Assembly (NCBI RefSeq): GCF_003614435.1
Contig: NZ_CP025546.1
Coordinates: forward strand, 4,712,001-4,776,000
DNA length: 64,000 nucleotides
Direction of reading: 5' to 3'
DNA from: Mycobacterium paragordonae
GTDB taxonomy: Bacteria; Actinomycetota; Actinomycetes; Mycobacteriales; Mycobacteriaceae
The position numbers and the translations under genes are program-made. Position 1 is the stretch's first letter. The number at the start of each line of letters is the position of its first letter. The notes under the pieces were generated by a model that searched no databases, was not told the origin of the DNA, and was given only the letters and a program-made list of their open reading frames with translations. Positions 46,726 through 57,645 of the stretch are shown piece after piece.

Positions 46726-47888
46726 GACAGCCCCAGCGACCGGGCGATCAGCATCAACTGCACTTCGGTAGTGCCCTCGCCGATTTCGAGGATCTTGCTG
46801 TCCCGGTAGTGCCGGGCGACTGGGTACTCGTTCATGAATCCGTAGCCGCCGTGAATCTGGGTGGCGTCGCGGGCGTTGTCCATCGCCGCCTCCGAGGAGA
46901 TCATCTTGGCGATCGCCGCCTCCTTCTTGAAGGGCTTGCCGGCCAACATCTTTGCCGCGGCGTCGTAGTACGCCGTGCGGGCCACGTGGGCGCGGGCTTC
47001 CATCCGCGCGATCTTGAAGCTGATCGCCTGGTAGGAGCTGATCGGCTGGCCGAACGACTGCCGCTCGTTGGCGTACTCGACGCTCTCGTCGACACAGCCC
47101 TGCGCCACTCCGGTGGCCAGCGCGGCGATCGCGATCCGGCCCTCGTCGAGGATCGACAGGAAGTTGGCGTAACCCTTGCCGCGGGTGCCCAGCAGGTTCT
47201 CTTCGGGGACACGCGCGTCGTCGAAGGTCAGCGGATGGGTGTCCGATGCGTTCCAGCCGACCTTGTTGTAGGTCGGCTCGACGATGAATCCCGGTGTGCC
47301 GTTGGGCACGATGATGGTCGAGATCTCCTTCTTGCCGTCCGCGATGGTTCCGGTGACGGCGGTGACGGTGACCAGTGAGGTGATGTCGGTGCCGGAGTTG
47401 GTGATGAATTGCTTGCTTCCGTTGACGATCCATTCGCCGCCGTCGAGGCGGGCGGTGGTGCGGGTGCTGCCGGCGTCCGACCCCGCGCCCGGTTCGGTGA
47501 GTCCGAATCCGGCCAGCGCCCGCCCGGCCAGCAGATCCGGCAGCCACTGCTGCTTCTGGTCCTCGGTGCCGAACCGGTAGATCGGCATCGCGCCCAGGCC
47601 GACGCCGGCTTCCAGGGTGATGGCCACCGACTGGTCGACCTTGCCGAGTTCCTCCAGTGCCAACGACAGAGCAAAGTAGTCGCCGCCCATGCCGCCGTAC
47701 TCTTCCGGGAAGGGCAGGCCGAACAGTCCCATCTCCCCCATCTTGGCGACGACCTCGTAGGGAAAGCTGTGCTCCTCATCGTGTTTGGCCGAGACGGGCG
47801 CCACCACGGTGCGTGCGAAGTCCGCCACGGTATCGCGCAGGTCCTCGTACTCCTTGGGAATCGTCCCTGCCGGAATCGTTGTGGTCAT
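46722..47888 (-). CDS. fadE19: acyl-CoA dehydrogenase FadE19 (isovaleryl/2-methylacyl-CoA type)
   Basis: A 388-aa FAD enzyme. [22 protein letters not shown] binds FAD and substrate, [12 protein letters not shown] and [15 protein letters not shown] follow, and [38 protein letters not shown] is the conserved C-terminus. It should oxidise branched short-chain acyl-CoA esters such as isovaleryl- or 2-methylbutyryl-CoA from Leu/Ile breakdown, the step before AccA1/AccD1. One nucleotide separates it from the accA1 stop, so the genes are coupled. Confidence 0.95.
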   Translation of the reverse strand: MTTTIPAGTIPKEYEDLRDTVADFARTVVAPVSAKHDEEHSFPYEVVAKMGEMGLFGLPFPEEYGGMGGDYFALSLALEELGKVDQSVAITLEAGVGLGAMPIYRFGTEDQKQQWLPDLLAGRALAGFGLTEPGAGSDAGSTRTTARLDGGEWIVNGSKQFITNSGTDITSLVTVTAVTGTIADGKKEISTIIVPNGTPGFIVEPTYNKVGWNASDTHPLTFDDARVPEENLLGTRGKGYANFLSILDEGRIAIAALATGVAQGCVDESVEYANERQSFGQPISSYQAISFKIARMEARAHVARTAYYDAAAKMLAGKPFKKEAAIAKMISSEAAMDNARDATQIHGGYGFMNEYPVARHYRDSKILEIGEGTTEVQLMLIARSLGLS

Positions 47889-47889
47889 G

Positions 47890-49884
47890 TCAATCCTTGC
47901 TCTCTGCTTCTTCTTTGGTGGCCGGGACCAACCGGGCCAACACCTGGTCGACTGTCACCTGGTCGCCGACGGACACCAATACCTCCACCCGGCCGGAGAC
48001 GGGTGCCGCCAACGAGTGCTCCATCTTCATCGCCTCGACGACTACCACCACGTCGCCCTCCGAAACCTCGGCACCCGAATCGGCCTGCACCGCAATGACG
48101 CTGCCCGGCATGGGGCTGACGACCTCGGCCGGGCGCTCGCCGGCGGCACGGTGAATCTTGTGCTCCTCTGCCTCGCGGATGTGCCAGGTGCCCCGCTCGT
48201 CGGCGATCCACAGATGCCGATCCGCCTCGGCCCACCGGTATTCCCGGCGCACACCGCCGAGCGTCACGCTGAGTCGGCCCGGCTCGAGTTGCGCACTCGC
48301 CGAGACGGTTTCACCGTCCCCGACCTGAACCTCGGCGGCATCCGGCAGCCCCGACACCGAGACCGTCTCGGTGCGTTGCGGGGTGCGCATCGCGGTGCGC
48401 ACCGGTGCGGCGGCCGCACCGACCCGCCATCCACTCGGAGCGGCCCACAGGTTGCCGCGACTGCGCCGTTCCAGAGCCCACTGCACATAAAGGCCCCCCG
48501 CGGCGAACACATCGTCCGGTGCGGCCAGCGGCTCGAAATCACCCAGCCGCTCGTCCAGCAGGGCCGTGTCGAGGTCGCCGGCCTGTACCCGCTTGTCGGC
48601 CAGCAGAAAGCGCAGGAACTCGATGTTGGTCTGGACACCCAGAACTGCGGTCCGCGACAGCGCCTGATCGAGCCGGGCCAGCGCTTGCGCCCGGTCCGTC
48701 CCGTGTGCGATCACTTTGCTCAGCATCGGGTCGTAGTCGCTGCCGACCACCGTGCCGGTCAACAGCGAAGAGTCCACGCGCACACCGAGTCCGGACGGCT
48801 CGATGACCTGCAACACCCGGCCTCCGGTGGGCAGGAATCCGCGCGCCGGATCCTCGGCGTAGACGCGGGCTTCGATCGCATGCCCGCTCAGTTCGATGTC
48901 GTCCTGCGCGAACGCCAGCTTCTCGCCGGCGGCCACCCGCAGCTGCCACTCCACCAGGTCGAGCCCGGTAACCTCTTCGGTCACAGGGTGTTCCACCTGC
49001 AGCCGGGTGTTCATCTCCATGAAGAAGAACTCGTCGGGACGTGCGGCGGAGACGATGAACTCCACGGTGCCGGCGCCGACGTAGTCGACGCTGCGGGCGG
49101 TGTCGCATGCCGCGGCGCCGATCCGCGCCCGGGTCGCGGGGTCCAGCAGCGGCGACGGCGCCTCTTCGATGACCTTCTGGTGGCGCCGTTGCAGGCTGCA
49201 CTCGCGCTCCCCGAGGTGCACCACGTTGCCGTGCGTGTCGGCGAGCACCTGAACCTCGATGTGCCTGGGGCGCAACACGAACCGTTCCAGGAACAGGGTG
49301 TCGTCACCGAATGCGGAGGCGGCTTCGCGTCGTGCGCTGACTAGGGCCTCCCGCAACCGGGCGGGGTCCTCGACCATCCGCATGCCCTTGCCGCCACCGC
49401 CCGCTGACGGTTTGACCAGCACCGGGTAGCCCACGTCGTCGGCCGCGGCGATCAGTTCGTCGTCGGTCAGGCCGGGCCGCGCGATGCCGGGCACCACCGG
49501 CACGTCGAAGGCCGCAACCGCGTTCTTGGCGGCGATCTTGTCGCCCATCACCTCGATCGCACGTGCCGGCGGCCCCAGGAACACCACTCCGGCCCGGTCG
49601 CAGGCCGCAGCGAAATCGGCGTTCTCCGAGAGGAATCCGTACCCTGGGTGGACCGCCTGCGCTCCGGTGCGCACCGCGGCGTCGATCACCTTGCCGATGT
49701 CCAGATAGCTTTCCCGGGCCGGCGCCGGTCCCAGTCGTACCGCGGTGTCGGCCTCGAGAACATGACGGGCGTCGGCGTCGGCGTCGCTGTAGACGGCAAC
49801 CGAGCGGATACCCAGCCGGCGCAGCGTGCGGATCACCCGTACCGCGATCTCGCCGCGGTTGGCCACTAAGACAGTGTCAAACAT
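47890..49884 (-). CDS. accA1: biotin-containing acyl-CoA carboxylase alpha subunit AccA1
   Basis: A 664-aa subunit: biotin carboxylase domain ([17 protein letters not shown] at the N-terminus, [15 protein letters not shown] glycine loop, [19 protein letters not shown] active site) followed by a biotin carrier domain with [12 protein letters not shown], where the Lys carries biotin. With AccD1 it should carboxylate 3-methylcrotonyl-CoA in leucine catabolism. ATG 49884 is the family start; the frame open to 50157 overlaps accD1 and is rejected. One nt separates it from the accD1 stop. Confidence 0.96.
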   Translation of the reverse strand: MFDTVLVANRGEIAVRVIRTLRRLGIRSVAVYSDADADARHVLEADTAVRLGPAPARESYLDIGKVIDAAVRTGAQAVHPGYGFLSENADFAAACDRAGVVFLGPPARAIEVMGDKIAAKNAVAAFDVPVVPGIARPGLTDDELIAAADDVGYPVLVKPSAGGGGKGMRMVEDPARLREALVSARREAASAFGDDTLFLERFVLRPRHIEVQVLADTHGNVVHLGERECSLQRRHQKVIEEAPSPLLDPATRARIGAAACDTARSVDYVGAGTVEFIVSAARPDEFFFMEMNTRLQVEHPVTEEVTGLDLVEWQLRVAAGEKLAFAQDDIELSGHAIEARVYAEDPARGFLPTGGRVLQVIEPSGLGVRVDSSLLTGTVVGSDYDPMLSKVIAHGTDRAQALARLDQALSRTAVLGVQTNIEFLRFLLADKRVQAGDLDTALLDERLGDFEPLAAPDDVFAAGGLYVQWALERRSRGNLWAAPSGWRVGAAAAPVRTAMRTPQRTETVSVSGLPDAAEVQVGDGETVSASAQLEPGRLSVTLGGVRREYRWAEADRHLWIADERGTWHIREAEEHKIHRAAGERPAEVVSPMPGSVIAVQADSGAEVSEGDVVVVVEAMKMEHSLAAPVSGRVEVLVSVGDQVTVDQVLARLVPATKEEAESKD

Positions 49885-49885
49885 G

Positions 49886-51463
49886 TCACATCCGGAAGAC
49901 GCCGTAGGAGACCGATTCCAGCGGAGCCTGGGCGCACACCGAAAGTGCGAGTCCCACAACAGTTCTGGTATCGGCGGGGTCGATGATGCCGTCGTCCCAC
50001 AGACGGGCGGTCGAATAGTAGGGGTTGCCCTGGTCCTCGTACTGCGCGCGGATCGGCGCTTTGAACGACTCTTCCTCCTCCGGCGACCAAGGCTTGCCGG
50101 AGGCCGAAAGCTGTTCACCGCGCACCGTAGCCAGCACCGAGGCGGCCTGTTCGCCACCCATCACCGAGATGCGGGCATTCGGCCACATCCACAGAAACCG
50201 CGGCGAGTAAGCCCGTCCGCACATCGAATAGTTGCCCGCGCCATAGGACCCGCCGATCACCACGGTCAACTTCGGGACCCGCGCACAGGCCACCGCGGTC
50301 ACCATCTTGGCGCCGTGTTTGGCGATGCCACCGGCCTCGTAGTCGCGGCCCACCATGAACCCGGCGATGTTCTGCAGGAACAGCAGCGGGATGCGCCGCT
50401 TGTCGCACAGTTCGATGAAATGCGCTCCCTTGACCGCTGATTCGCTGAACAAGACGCCGTTGTTGGCGATGATGCCGACCGGGTGGCCGTGGATGCGCGC
50501 GAAGGCAGTCACCAGAGTCTTGCCGTAGTTGGCCTTGAACTCGCTGAACTGGCCGCCGTCGACCAGGCGCACGATCACCTCGTGGACGTCGTAGGGCACC
50601 CGGGGATCCGGGGGCACCACGCTGTAGAGATCGGTCTGGTCGAACGCGGCGTCCACCGTCGGCGCGATGTCCCACGGCGCGGGTTCGCGCGGTCCGAAGG
50701 TTGCCGCGATCGAACGGACGATCCGCAGCGCGTCCTCGTCGTCCTCGGCCAGATGGTCCGTGACGCCCGACACCCGGGAATGCAGATCCCCGCCGCCGAG
50801 TTCCTCGGCTGTGACGATCTCGCCGGTGGCCGCCTTCACCAGTGGCGGGCCGCCGAGGAAGATCGTGCCCTGCTCGCGGACGATGACGGCTTCGTCGCTC
50901 ATCGCCGGCACGTACGCGCCGCCCGCGGTGCACGAGCCGAGTACCGCCGCAACTTGCGGAATTCCCTTGGCGCTCATGGTCGCCTGGTTGTAGAAGATCC
51001 GGCCGAAGTGGTCGCGGTCGGGGAACACCTCGTCCTGGCGGGGCAGGAAAGCGCCGCCGGAGTCGACCAGGTAGATACAGGGCAGCAAGTTCTGCAGCGC
51101 GACTTCCTGCGCGCGCAGGTGCTTCTTGACCGTCATCGGGTAGTAGGTGCCGCCCTTGACGGTGGCGTCGTTGGCGACGATCACGCACTCGCGGCCCGAC
51201 ACCCGCCCGATCCCGGTGATGATTCCCGCGCCCGGAGATTCGTCGCCGTACATGCCGTTGGCGGCCAGTGCGGCTAACTCCAGAAAGGGGCTGCCCGGGT
51301 CCAGCAGGCGGTCCACCCGCTCGCGGGGCAGCAGTTTGCCCCGGCTGACGTGCCGCTCGCGGGCGCGCTCGTTACCGCCGAGGGCGGCCGCGGCCAGCTT
51401 CTCGTTGAGGTCGGCGACCAACCGGCGATGCTCGTCGGCGAAGGACGGCGCTATCGTCGTCAC
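49886..51463 (-). CDS. accD1: acyl-CoA carboxylase beta subunit AccD1 (methylcrotonyl-CoA type)
   Basis: A 525-aa carboxyltransferase. [23 protein letters not shown], the first oxyanion segment [18 protein letters not shown], and the second, [19 protein letters not shown], are all present. [22 protein letters not shown] is typical of methylcrotonyl-CoA carboxylase beta subunits. GTG 51463 overlaps the scoB-like stop by 4 nt. The extended frame to 51610 lies in the preceding gene. Confidence 0.95.
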   Translation of the reverse strand: MTTIAPSFADEHRRLVADLNEKLAAAALGGNERARERHVSRGKLLPRERVDRLLDPGSPFLELAALAANGMYGDESPGAGIITGIGRVSGRECVIVANDATVKGGTYYPMTVKKHLRAQEVALQNLLPCIYLVDSGGAFLPRQDEVFPDRDHFGRIFYNQATMSAKGIPQVAAVLGSCTAGGAYVPAMSDEAVIVREQGTIFLGGPPLVKAATGEIVTAEELGGGDLHSRVSGVTDHLAEDDEDALRIVRSIAATFGPREPAPWDIAPTVDAAFDQTDLYSVVPPDPRVPYDVHEVIVRLVDGGQFSEFKANYGKTLVTAFARIHGHPVGIIANNGVLFSESAVKGAHFIELCDKRRIPLLFLQNIAGFMVGRDYEAGGIAKHGAKMVTAVACARVPKLTVVIGGSYGAGNYSMCGRAYSPRFLWMWPNARISVMGGEQAASVLATVRGEQLSASGKPWSPEEEESFKAPIRAQYEDQGNPYYSTARLWDDGIIDPADTRTVVGLALSVCAQAPLESVSYGVFRM

Positions 51464-52107
51464 CGCGCCACCAGGTCCGAAAGAATAAGCGGTGGCTGGG
51501 TTTTGGCGAGCACCTCGTCGACCGAGACGTCCGGGGCGGTCTCGATGAGGTGCAGTCCGTCGTCGCGGACGTCGATCACGGCCAGTTCGGTGACGATCCG
51601 GTTGACGCAACCCACGCCGGTCAGCGGCAGCGTGCAGCGCTCCAGGATCTTGGGGCTGCCGTCCTTGGCGGCGTGCTCCATCATCACGATCACCTTGCGC
51701 GCGCCGTGCACCAGATCCATCGCGCCGCCCATGCCCTTGACCATCTTGCCGGGGATCATCCAGTTGGCGAGGTCGCCGGTGACCGAAACCTGCATCGCCC
51801 CAAGCACAGCCACGTCGAGGTGGCCGCCGCGGATGACGCCGAATGAGGTGGAGGAGCCGAAGAACGATGCTCCGGGCAAGACCGTCACCGTTTCCTTGCC
51901 GGCGTTGATCAGGTCGGCGTCGACGTCCTCGCGCCGCGGGTAGGGCCCGACGCCCAGGATCCCGTTCTCCGAATGCAGGACGACGTGGACGCCGTCGGGA
52001 ATGTGGTTGGGGATCAGCGTCGGCATCCCGATGCCGAGGTTGACGTACTGGCCGTCGGTGAAATCGGCGGCGATCCGGGCCGCCATGTCATCTCTGGTCC
52101 AGGTCAC
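51460..52107 (-). CDS. scoB: succinyl-CoA:3-ketoacid CoA-transferase beta subunit
   Basis: A 215-aa subunit. [16 protein letters not shown] and [12 protein letters not shown], which holds the catalytic Glu that forms the CoA thioester, then [15 protein letters not shown] and [12 protein letters not shown] are diagnostic. With ScoA it activates acetoacetate, the end product of leucine degradation, using succinyl-CoA. The start is GTG 52107. It is separated from scoA by 91 bp that contain a small tandem repeat. Confidence 0.95.
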   Translation of the reverse strand: MTWTRDDMAARIAADFTDGQYVNLGIGMPTLIPNHIPDGVHVVLHSENGILGVGPYPRREDVDADLINAGKETVTVLPGASFFGSSTSFGVIRGGHLDVAVLGAMQVSVTGDLANWMIPGKMVKGMGGAMDLVHGARKVIVMMEHAAKDGSPKILERCTLPLTGVGCVNRIVTELAVIDVRDDGLHLIETAPDVSVDEVLAKTQPPLILSDLVAR

Positions 52108-52126
52108 CGCTTGCCCCTTTCCCCCG

Positions 52127-52186
52127 CGAGTGTGCGGCCAGCTTCACATTCGTCGCCGAGCGTGCGGCCAGCCTCACATTCGGCAC
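52127..52186. repeat. imperfect 30-bp tandem repeat between scoB and scoA
   Basis: Two 30-bp units (52127-52156 and 52157-52186) share the core TGCGGCCAGC-TCACATTCG with a few changes. They lie between two genes whose order is otherwise fixed, and resemble the short intergenic repeats common in mycobacteria. Repeat number may vary by strain. Confidence 0.75.
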
Positions 52187-52198
52187 CGTCCAGCCTGC

Positions 52199-52942
52199 TC
52201 ACCGCACCGTCTCCTTCTCAATTCGCTTCTCCGGGTTGGGCACGTGCACCACGCGCTGTACGAACACGCCAGGCGTGTGCACGGTGGCGGGGTCGATCTC
52301 ACCGGGTTCGACGAGGTGTTCGACTTCGGCGATGGTGATCCGGCCGGCCGGCGCGCACTCGGGGTTGAAGTTGCCGGCGGCGTAGCGATACACCAGGTTG
52401 CCGTGCCGGTCGCCCTTCCAGGCGTGCACCAGGGCGAAATCCGTGCGGATCCCTCGCTCGAGTACGTAGGTGACACCGTCGAACTCGCGGGTCTCCTTGG
52501 GCGGCGACACGATAGCGACCTCTCCCGAGGCGTCGTAGCGCCACGGCAGCCCGCCGTCGGCGATCTGGGTGCCCACGCCCGCGGGAGTGTAGAAACCGGG
52601 AATGCCCATCCCTCCGGCCCGCAGCCGCTCGGCCAGCGTGCCCTGCGGGGTCAGCTCCACCTCGAGTTCGCCGGACAGGAATTGCCGTGCGAATTCCTTG
52701 TTCTCGCCGACGTATGACGAGATGGTGCGACGGATTCGCTTGTGTTGCAACAACACTCCCAGGCCGATGCCGTCGACGCCGCAGTTGTTGGACACCGTCT
52801 CCAGATCGGTGACCCCGAGGTCGGCCAATGCCGAGATCAACGCTTCCGGGATGCCGCACAGCCCGAATCCCCCGACGGCCAGCGACGAGCCGTCGGTTAT
52901 GTCCGCGACCGCCTCCGCGGCGGTAGCCACCACCTTGTCCAT
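52199..52942 (-). CDS. scoA: succinyl-CoA:3-ketoacid CoA-transferase alpha subunit
   Basis: A 247-aa subunit. VADITDGSSLAVGGFGLCGIPEALI is the conserved N-terminal CoA-transferase I motif, with NNCGVDGIGLGVLL, SYVGENKEFARQFLSGELEVELTPQGTLAERLRAGG and PAFYTPAG-like GIPGFYTPAGVGT. It is first gene of the catabolic operon (scoA to the cyclase gene). GGAGG lies about 10 nt before ATG 52942, and a BkaR-type palindrome lies 24 bp upstream of the start. Confidence 0.95.
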   Translation of the reverse strand: MDKVVATAAEAVADITDGSSLAVGGFGLCGIPEALISALADLGVTDLETVSNNCGVDGIGLGVLLQHKRIRRTISSYVGENKEFARQFLSGELEVELTPQGTLAERLRAGGMGIPGFYTPAGVGTQIADGGLPWRYDASGEVAIVSPPKETREFDGVTYVLERGIRTDFALVHAWKGDRHGNLVYRYAAGNFNPECAPAGRITIAEVEHLVEPGEIDPATVHTPGVFVQRVVHVPNPEKRIEKETVR

Positions 52943-52965
52943 TTGTCGCAGAGCCTCCGATTTCA

Positions 52966-52981
52966 GTTAATAATCATTAAC
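52966..52981. promoter_or_regulatory. predicted TetR (BkaR-type) operator before scoA
   Basis: GTTAATAATCATTAAC: arms GTTAAT/ATTAAC are perfect inverted repeats. A closely related site lies between fadD35 and the TetR gene (54706-54721). Its position just upstream of the first gene suits repression of the whole operon. Confidence 0.75.
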
Positions 52982-53044
52982 TGGATAGTGAGAATACCAT
53001 TCCTGACCGGGTGCGTCCAGGGCGGGTGGGCCGCTCAGCAGCGG

Positions 53045-54676
53045 CTATTGACTGCCGCGGAGCCATTCGATCGCCGCCTGACGCATCTCGACTTTGCGGA
53101 CCTTGCCGGTGACCGTCATCGGGAACCCGTCGACGGTCCGCAGATACCTCGGGATCTTGAACCGGGCGATCCGGCCGGCGCAGAACTCACGCAGCGCTTC
53201 GATGGTCAACTCGGCGGCCCCGTCACGCAGCTTGACCACGGCCATGACCTCCTCGCCGTAGCGTTCGTCCGGCACTCCGATCACGTGGGCATCGACGATG
53301 TCGGGGTGGGTGTAGAGGAACTCCTCGATCTCGCGCGGCGAGATGTTCTCGCCGCCCCGCATGACGATGTCCTTGATGCGCCCGGTGATCTGCACGTACC
53401 CGCAGGCGTCCATCGCGGCCAGGTCCCCGGTGTGCATCCAGCCGTCTGCGTCGATCACCTCGGCCGTCTTCACCGGGTCATTCCAGTAACCCGACATCAC
53501 CGAATAGCCGCGGGTACAGAACTCGCCCGACACACCGCGCGACACTGTCTGGCCGGTATCGGGGTCCACCACTTTGATTTCCAGGTGCGGACCCACCCGA
53601 CCGACGGTACCGACGCGCCGTTCCAGCGCGTCGTCGGTGCGGGTCTGAGTCGACACCGGACTCGTTTCGGTCATGCCGTAGCAGATCGAGACCCCGGGCA
53701 TGTGCATGCGCTCGATCACCTGACGCATCACCTCGACGGGGCATGGTGCGCCCGCCATGATTCCGGTGCGCAGGCTGTCCAGTTCGTAGTCGGCGAAGTC
53801 CGCCAGGCCGAGTTCGGCGATGAACATCGTCGGCACCCCGTAGAGGCTGGTGCAGCGTTCGGCGTGCACCGCCCGCAAGGTCATGGCGGGATCGAAACTC
53901 GGCGCCGGGATCACCATGCACGCGCCGTGGCTGGTGGCCGCCAGGTTGCCCATCACCATGCCGAAGCAGTGGTAAAAGGGCACCGGAATGCAGATTCGGT
54001 CGTGTTCGGTGTAGTCGAGCAACTCCCCCACCAGGTAGCCGTTGTTGAGAATGCTGCGGTGGCTGAGCGTGACGCCCTTCGGGTAACCCGTTGTGCCGGA
54101 GGTATATTGGATGTTGACCGGATCGGTCGGCGTCAGAGTCGCTGTTACCTGAGCCAGTGCGGCCGGGTCGGTGTCCGTACCTGCCAACTCGTCCCAGCCG
54201 GCGGTGCCCATGATCACCACGGTGTGCAGATCGGCGCAGTCCGGCCTGACCTCAGCCAGCATCGACGCATAATCCGCGTCCTTGAATCCGGCAGCGGCGA
54301 TCACCACAGAAACCCCGGATTGCTTTAGCGCGTATGCCAATTCGCGGGCCTGGTAGGCCGGGTTGACGGTCACCAGGATTGCCCCGATCTCGGCGGTGGC
54401 GTACTGGACGAGAACCCATTCCCACCGGTTGGGCGCCAAGATACCTACCCGATCCCCCACACCGACGCCGGCCCCTAACAGCCCGGTCGCCAACCGGCGC
54501 ACGTCGGCGACGAAGTCGGCGTAGCTCCAGCGCCGTCCCGCGGCTATGTCGACCAGCGCGTCGCGCGACCCGAACGTTGTTGCGGCGTCAGCAAGATTCG
54601 CGCCGATGGTCGTCTCGAGCAATGCGGGTGCGCCCGGACCGCGTTCGTAGGAAAGCGGTTGACGTTCGGTTGCCAC
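53045..54676 (-). CDS. fadD35: acyl-CoA synthetase FadD35
   Basis: A 543-aa ANL-superfamily ligase. [21 protein letters not shown] is the P-loop-like A3 motif, [16 protein letters not shown] is A5, [38 protein letters not shown] covers A7-A8, and [14 protein letters not shown] carries the A10 Lys. It activates a short or medium acyl group as CoA thioester. GTG 54676 is divergent from the TetR regulator and shares its operator. Its role in branched-chain metabolism is inferred from operon position. Confidence 0.93.
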   Translation of the reverse strand: MATERQPLSYERGPGAPALLETTIGANLADAATTFGSRDALVDIAAGRRWSYADFVADVRRLATGLLGAGVGVGDRVGILAPNRWEWVLVQYATAEIGAILVTVNPAYQARELAYALKQSGVSVVIAAAGFKDADYASMLAEVRPDCADLHTVVIMGTAGWDELAGTDTDPAALAQVTATLTPTDPVNIQYTSGTTGYPKGVTLSHRSILNNGYLVGELLDYTEHDRICIPVPFYHCFGMVMGNLAATSHGACMVIPAPSFDPAMTLRAVHAERCTSLYGVPTMFIAELGLADFADYELDSLRTGIMAGAPCPVEVMRQVIERMHMPGVSICYGMTETSPVSTQTRTDDALERRVGTVGRVGPHLEIKVVDPDTGQTVSRGVSGEFCTRGYSVMSGYWNDPVKTAEVIDADGWMHTGDLAAMDACGYVQITGRIKDIVMRGGENISPREIEEFLYTHPDIVDAHVIGVPDERYGEEVMAVVKLRDGAAELTIEALREFCAGRIARFKIPRYLRTVDGFPMTVTGKVRKVEMRQAAIEWLRGSQ

Positions 54677-54705
54677 GGTTCCTCCGGCCGGCGATCGGGT
54701 GCTAC

Positions 54706-54721
54706 GTTAGTGACGATTAAC
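54706..54721. promoter_or_regulatory. predicted TetR (BkaR-type) operator, fadD35/TetR intergenic
   Basis: GTTAGTGACGATTAAC aligns with the scoA site as GTTARTNANSATTAAC. It lies between divergent fadD35 and the regulator gene, so the TetR protein probably represses both and itself. Confidence 0.75.
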
Positions 54722-54742
54722 CGACATGTCCAGGAGGCAGTC

Positions 54743-55384
54743 ATGCCTGCGTCCGCCCCGGACAACGACCCCGGGCAGCCCGAGCCGCCAAATCGCCGCA
54801 GCCAGTTGAAGTCCGACCGGCGCCAACAACTGTTGTCGGCCGCTGAGCGGTTGTTCGCCGAGCGTGGATTCCTCGCGGTGCGGCTGGAAGACATCGGTGC
54901 TGCCGCCGGTGTCAGCGGTCCGGCCATTTATCGGCACTTCCCCAACAAGGAGTCGCTGTTGGTCGAATTGCTGGTGGGCATCAGCGCCGGGCTGCTCGCC
55001 GGCGCGCGCGCCGTGCAGGATCGTGGTGCCGGCGCGGCCGCGACTCTGGACGGCCTGATCGATTTCCACCTCGATTTCGCGCTCGGCGAACCTGACCTCA
55101 TCCGGATTCAGGACCGAGACCTCGCTCACCTACCCGCGGCCGCCGAGCGGCAGGTGCGCAAAGCGCAGCGGCAGTACGTGGAGATCTGGGTGGGAGTGCT
55201 GCGTCAACTCAACCCCGATCTCGCCGAAGCCGACGCCCGGCTGATGGCACACGCCGCATTCGGGCTGTTGAACTCGACGCCGCACAGCATGAAATCGGCC
55301 GACACCAAACCGGCGCGCGCGGTTCGGTCGCGCGCCGTCATGCGCGCGATGACTCTCGCGGCGCTGACCGCCGGAGGTCGTTAA
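54743..55384 (+). CDS. bkaR: TetR-family repressor of the branched-chain acyl-CoA operon (BkaR, Rv2506 homologue)
   Basis: A 213-aa regulator. KSDRRQQLLSAAERLFAERGFLAVRLEDIGAAAGVSGPAIYRHFPNKESLLVELL is a full TetR helix-turn-helix domain; the C-terminal ligand-binding part is helical without special motifs. ATG 54743 has AGGAGG five nt upstream; the frame open from 54659 is too long. The M. tuberculosis homologue Rv2506 (BkaR) is reported to repress the branched-chain keto-acid operon. The two matching palindromes in this window support the same role. Confidence 0.9.
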   Translation: MPASAPDNDPGQPEPPNRRSQLKSDRRQQLLSAAERLFAERGFLAVRLEDIGAAAGVSGPAIYRHFPNKESLLVELLVGISAGLLAGARAVQDRGAGAAATLDGLIDFHLDFALGEPDLIRIQDRDLAHLPAAAERQVRKAQRQYVEIWVGVLRQLNPDLAEADARLMAHAAFGLLNSTPHSMKSADTKPARAVRSRAVMRAMTLAALTAGGR

Positions 55385-55446
55385 CCGCACGCCCAGGTTG
55401 GGCCGGTCGCAAATCCCGTACCGCCCGATGCCCGGTACCCTTCGAA

Positions 55447-56241
55447 GTGGATATGAACGATCCACGTCGCACCCAGCAATTCGGTCCCCCTCAACCGGGG
55501 TCTCATTCGGCGTGGCCGCAGCACCCCGGTGATTCGGAACCGGTCGACTACCCGGCATACGCCGATGAGATGCCGTACGCCAGCTACGGCGGCGGCGGTG
55601 GTTCGCCGTGGTCGCCCGGCGCGTACCAATCCAATGCCACCCAACAGTTGCCGCCACAGTATTGGCAGCAGGATGGGCCGCCGAAGGATGAACAGCCGCC
55701 CGAGGGCCCGCCGCGTTCACCGCGCTGGTTGTGGTTCGTGGCCGGGGCGGCGGTGTTGCTCGTCATCGGACTGGTCGTGGCGCTGGTCATCGCCAACGGG
55801 GCGCTCAAGCAGCAGACCGCTATCGAGCCCCTGCCGCCGGTGCCCAGCACCACCGTCGCGCCGCCGACCACCCGCACGACGTCGCCGCCCTCGACCACCC
55901 GCAGGCCGCCACGCACCACCACGACGGCTCCGCCAGGCACGACCACGCCCCCTGGCGTGCCCAACACCCCGGGTGCCATGCAGACCGTCGTCTACACCGT
56001 CTCGGGTGAGGGCCGCGCGATCAGCGTGATGTACATGGATGCCGGCGACATGATTCAGACCGAGTTCAACGTGGCCTTGCCCTGGACCAAACAAGTCAGT
56101 TTGTCGACCTCGGCAAAAGCCCCGGCGAGCGTCACGGTCGTCAACATCGGCCACGAGATCACCTGCTCGGTGACCGTGGCGGGCGTGCAGGTCAGACAGC
56201 GCACCGGGCAGGGCCTGACAATCTGCGACGCCCCGCGTTAA
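55447..56241 (+). CDS. Pro/Thr-rich membrane protein with MmpS-like C-terminal domain (Rv2507 homologue)
   Basis: A 264-aa protein. A Pro/Gln/Gly-rich cytoplasmic N-terminus precedes one membrane helix (WLWFVAGAAVLLVIGLVVALVIANGAL). A Thr/Pro-rich extracellular linker (TTRTTSPPSTTRRPPRTTTT) leads to a domain VVYTVSGEGRAISVMYMDAGDMIQTEFNVALPW with ITCSVTVAGVQV, like the beta-sandwich of MmpS accessory proteins. GTG 55447 or ATG 55453 can start it. It is convergent with the MFS gene (4-bp overlap). Exact function unknown. Confidence 0.88.
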   Translation: MDMNDPRRTQQFGPPQPGSHSAWPQHPGDSEPVDYPAYADEMPYASYGGGGGSPWSPGAYQSNATQQLPPQYWQQDGPPKDEQPPEGPPRSPRWLWFVAGAAVLLVIGLVVALVIANGALKQQTAIEPLPPVPSTTVAPPTTRTTSPPSTTRRPPRTTTTAPPGTTTPPGVPNTPGAMQTVVYTVSGEGRAISVMYMDAGDMIQTEFNVALPWTKQVSLSTSAKAPASVTVVNIGHEITCSVTVAGVQVRQRTGQGLTICDAPR

Positions 56242-57632
56242 GCCGGGACCCGCACTTTCAGCATCGCCAGCAGTCCGACCAGCAGCACCAGGCAGATGCC
56301 GCCCAATCCGGCCCGGGCCACGCCGAAGATGTCGACGAAGACCGAGAACAACCACGGCCCCAGGAAGGCCACCGCGCGGCCAGTCATCGTGTACAGCCCG
56401 AAGGCCACACCCTCTTTGCCGTGTTGTGCCATGCGCAGCAGCAACGCTCGCGCCGATGACTGGGAAGGCCCGATGAACAAGCACAACAACAGCCCGCACA
56501 CCCAGAAAGCCAGCGCGCCGGACAGGGCCAGCAAGCTGAGCCCCGAGGCGAGGATCGCCGTCAGCGACACCACGATGACCGGCTTGGAGCCCACCCGGTG
56601 GTCGATCAACCCGCCCAGCACCGCGCCCACCGCGGCCACCACGCTTCCGGCGACCCCGAAGATCAGCACGTCACCTTTCGACAGGGTGTAGACGTTGACG
56701 CCCAGCACGGCGCCGAACGCGAAAATCGCTGCCAGGCCGTCGCGGAAGATCGCGCTGGCCACCAGGAAATAGACGAGATTGCGGTTGCGCCGCCACTCGG
56801 CGGAGATGTCGATCCACAATTTGCGGTAGCCGCCGAGCAGGCTCGTCTTCGGAACGTCCGTGATCTGGTCGTCGGGCAGGCGATGCGCGACGAGCAGCAG
56901 CGGCAGTCCCAGGATCGCCAGCCATGCCGCGGCCAGCAGCATCGCCGCCCGCACATTGAACCCGTCGTGTGTGGACAGGTGCAGCAGGCCGCGTTCCTCG
57001 CCGTTGCCGCTCATGAAGCCCAGATAGACCAGGATCAACAGCATCACGCTGCCGAGGTAGCCCGCTGCCCAGCCGAAACCGGAGATGCGCCCGGCCGTCG
57101 CCGGCGTCGAGAACTCCCGCAGCATCGCGTTGTACGGAACGCTGGCCAGGTCGCCGCACGCCGCCGTCGCGGCCAGCAGGGCCAGCCCCGCAAACAGATA
57201 GCCGGGTTGGTCGCGAATTTGTGACATTCCGCACGTCGCCGCCACCGCGAGACCGGTCAACACGCCCAGCGCGACGTGCCGCCGATGGGGCGACGCCACC
57301 CAGACCCCGACGACTGGCGCCAGCAACGCGACGACGATGCCCGCGATGGCTCCGGTACGCCCCAACCAGCTCTCGGGACTGGCACCGCCGGGCGTACCCT
57401 CGCCGACGCTGCTGGTCAGGTAGACGGAGAAGACGAAGGTCGCGGCGATGGCGTTGAGGCCGGTCGAGCCGCAATCCCACAAAGCCCAGGCCGCAATGCG
57501 GGTGCGTTTCGCGGCGGGCCACCGCTGCGCAGGCCGCGGCTGAAGATCGGCGGACCCGTGCTCGACATCGCGCTGAGAATCCGTCGTCTCAGCGATTGGG
57601 CGATCCGTCCCGCCCGGCTCCGGGTCACTCAT
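56238..57632 (-). CDS. MFS transporter, UMF1/Atg22-like (Rv2508c homologue)
   Basis: A 464-aa protein with a 45-residue acidic tail and about 12 membrane helices. WALWDCGSTGLNAIAATFVFSVYL is the typical UMF1/Atg22-like first helix with a conserved Asp; GDLASVPYNAMLREF is another family signature. Family members are thought to move amino acids or related small molecules; the substrate here is unknown. ATG 57632 gives the acidic tail; the frame beyond enters repeat-containing intergenic DNA. Confidence 0.88.
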   Translation of the reverse strand: MSDPEPGGTDRPIAETTDSQRDVEHGSADLQPRPAQRWPAAKRTRIAAWALWDCGSTGLNAIAATFVFSVYLTSSVGEGTPGGASPESWLGRTGAIAGIVVALLAPVVGVWVASPHRRHVALGVLTGLAVAATCGMSQIRDQPGYLFAGLALLAATAACGDLASVPYNAMLREFSTPATAGRISGFGWAAGYLGSVMLLILVYLGFMSGNGEERGLLHLSTHDGFNVRAAMLLAAAWLAILGLPLLLVAHRLPDDQITDVPKTSLLGGYRKLWIDISAEWRRNRNLVYFLVASAIFRDGLAAIFAFGAVLGVNVYTLSKGDVLIFGVAGSVVAAVGAVLGGLIDHRVGSKPVIVVSLTAILASGLSLLALSGALAFWVCGLLLCLFIGPSQSSARALLLRMAQHGKEGVAFGLYTMTGRAVAFLGPWLFSVFVDIFGVARAGLGGICLVLLVGLLAMLKVRVPA

Positions 57633-57645
57633 GCACGAAAGCGTA

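Noticed and set aside
46726..47547. N-terminal extension of the MaoC-like frame
   Set aside because: The extension overlaps fadE19 on the same strand in another frame; the GTG at 46725 with GTGA overlap gives the normal domain start.
49885..50157. 91-residue extension of AccA1
   Set aside because: It lies within accD1; the family N-terminus [14 protein letters not shown] starts at 49884.
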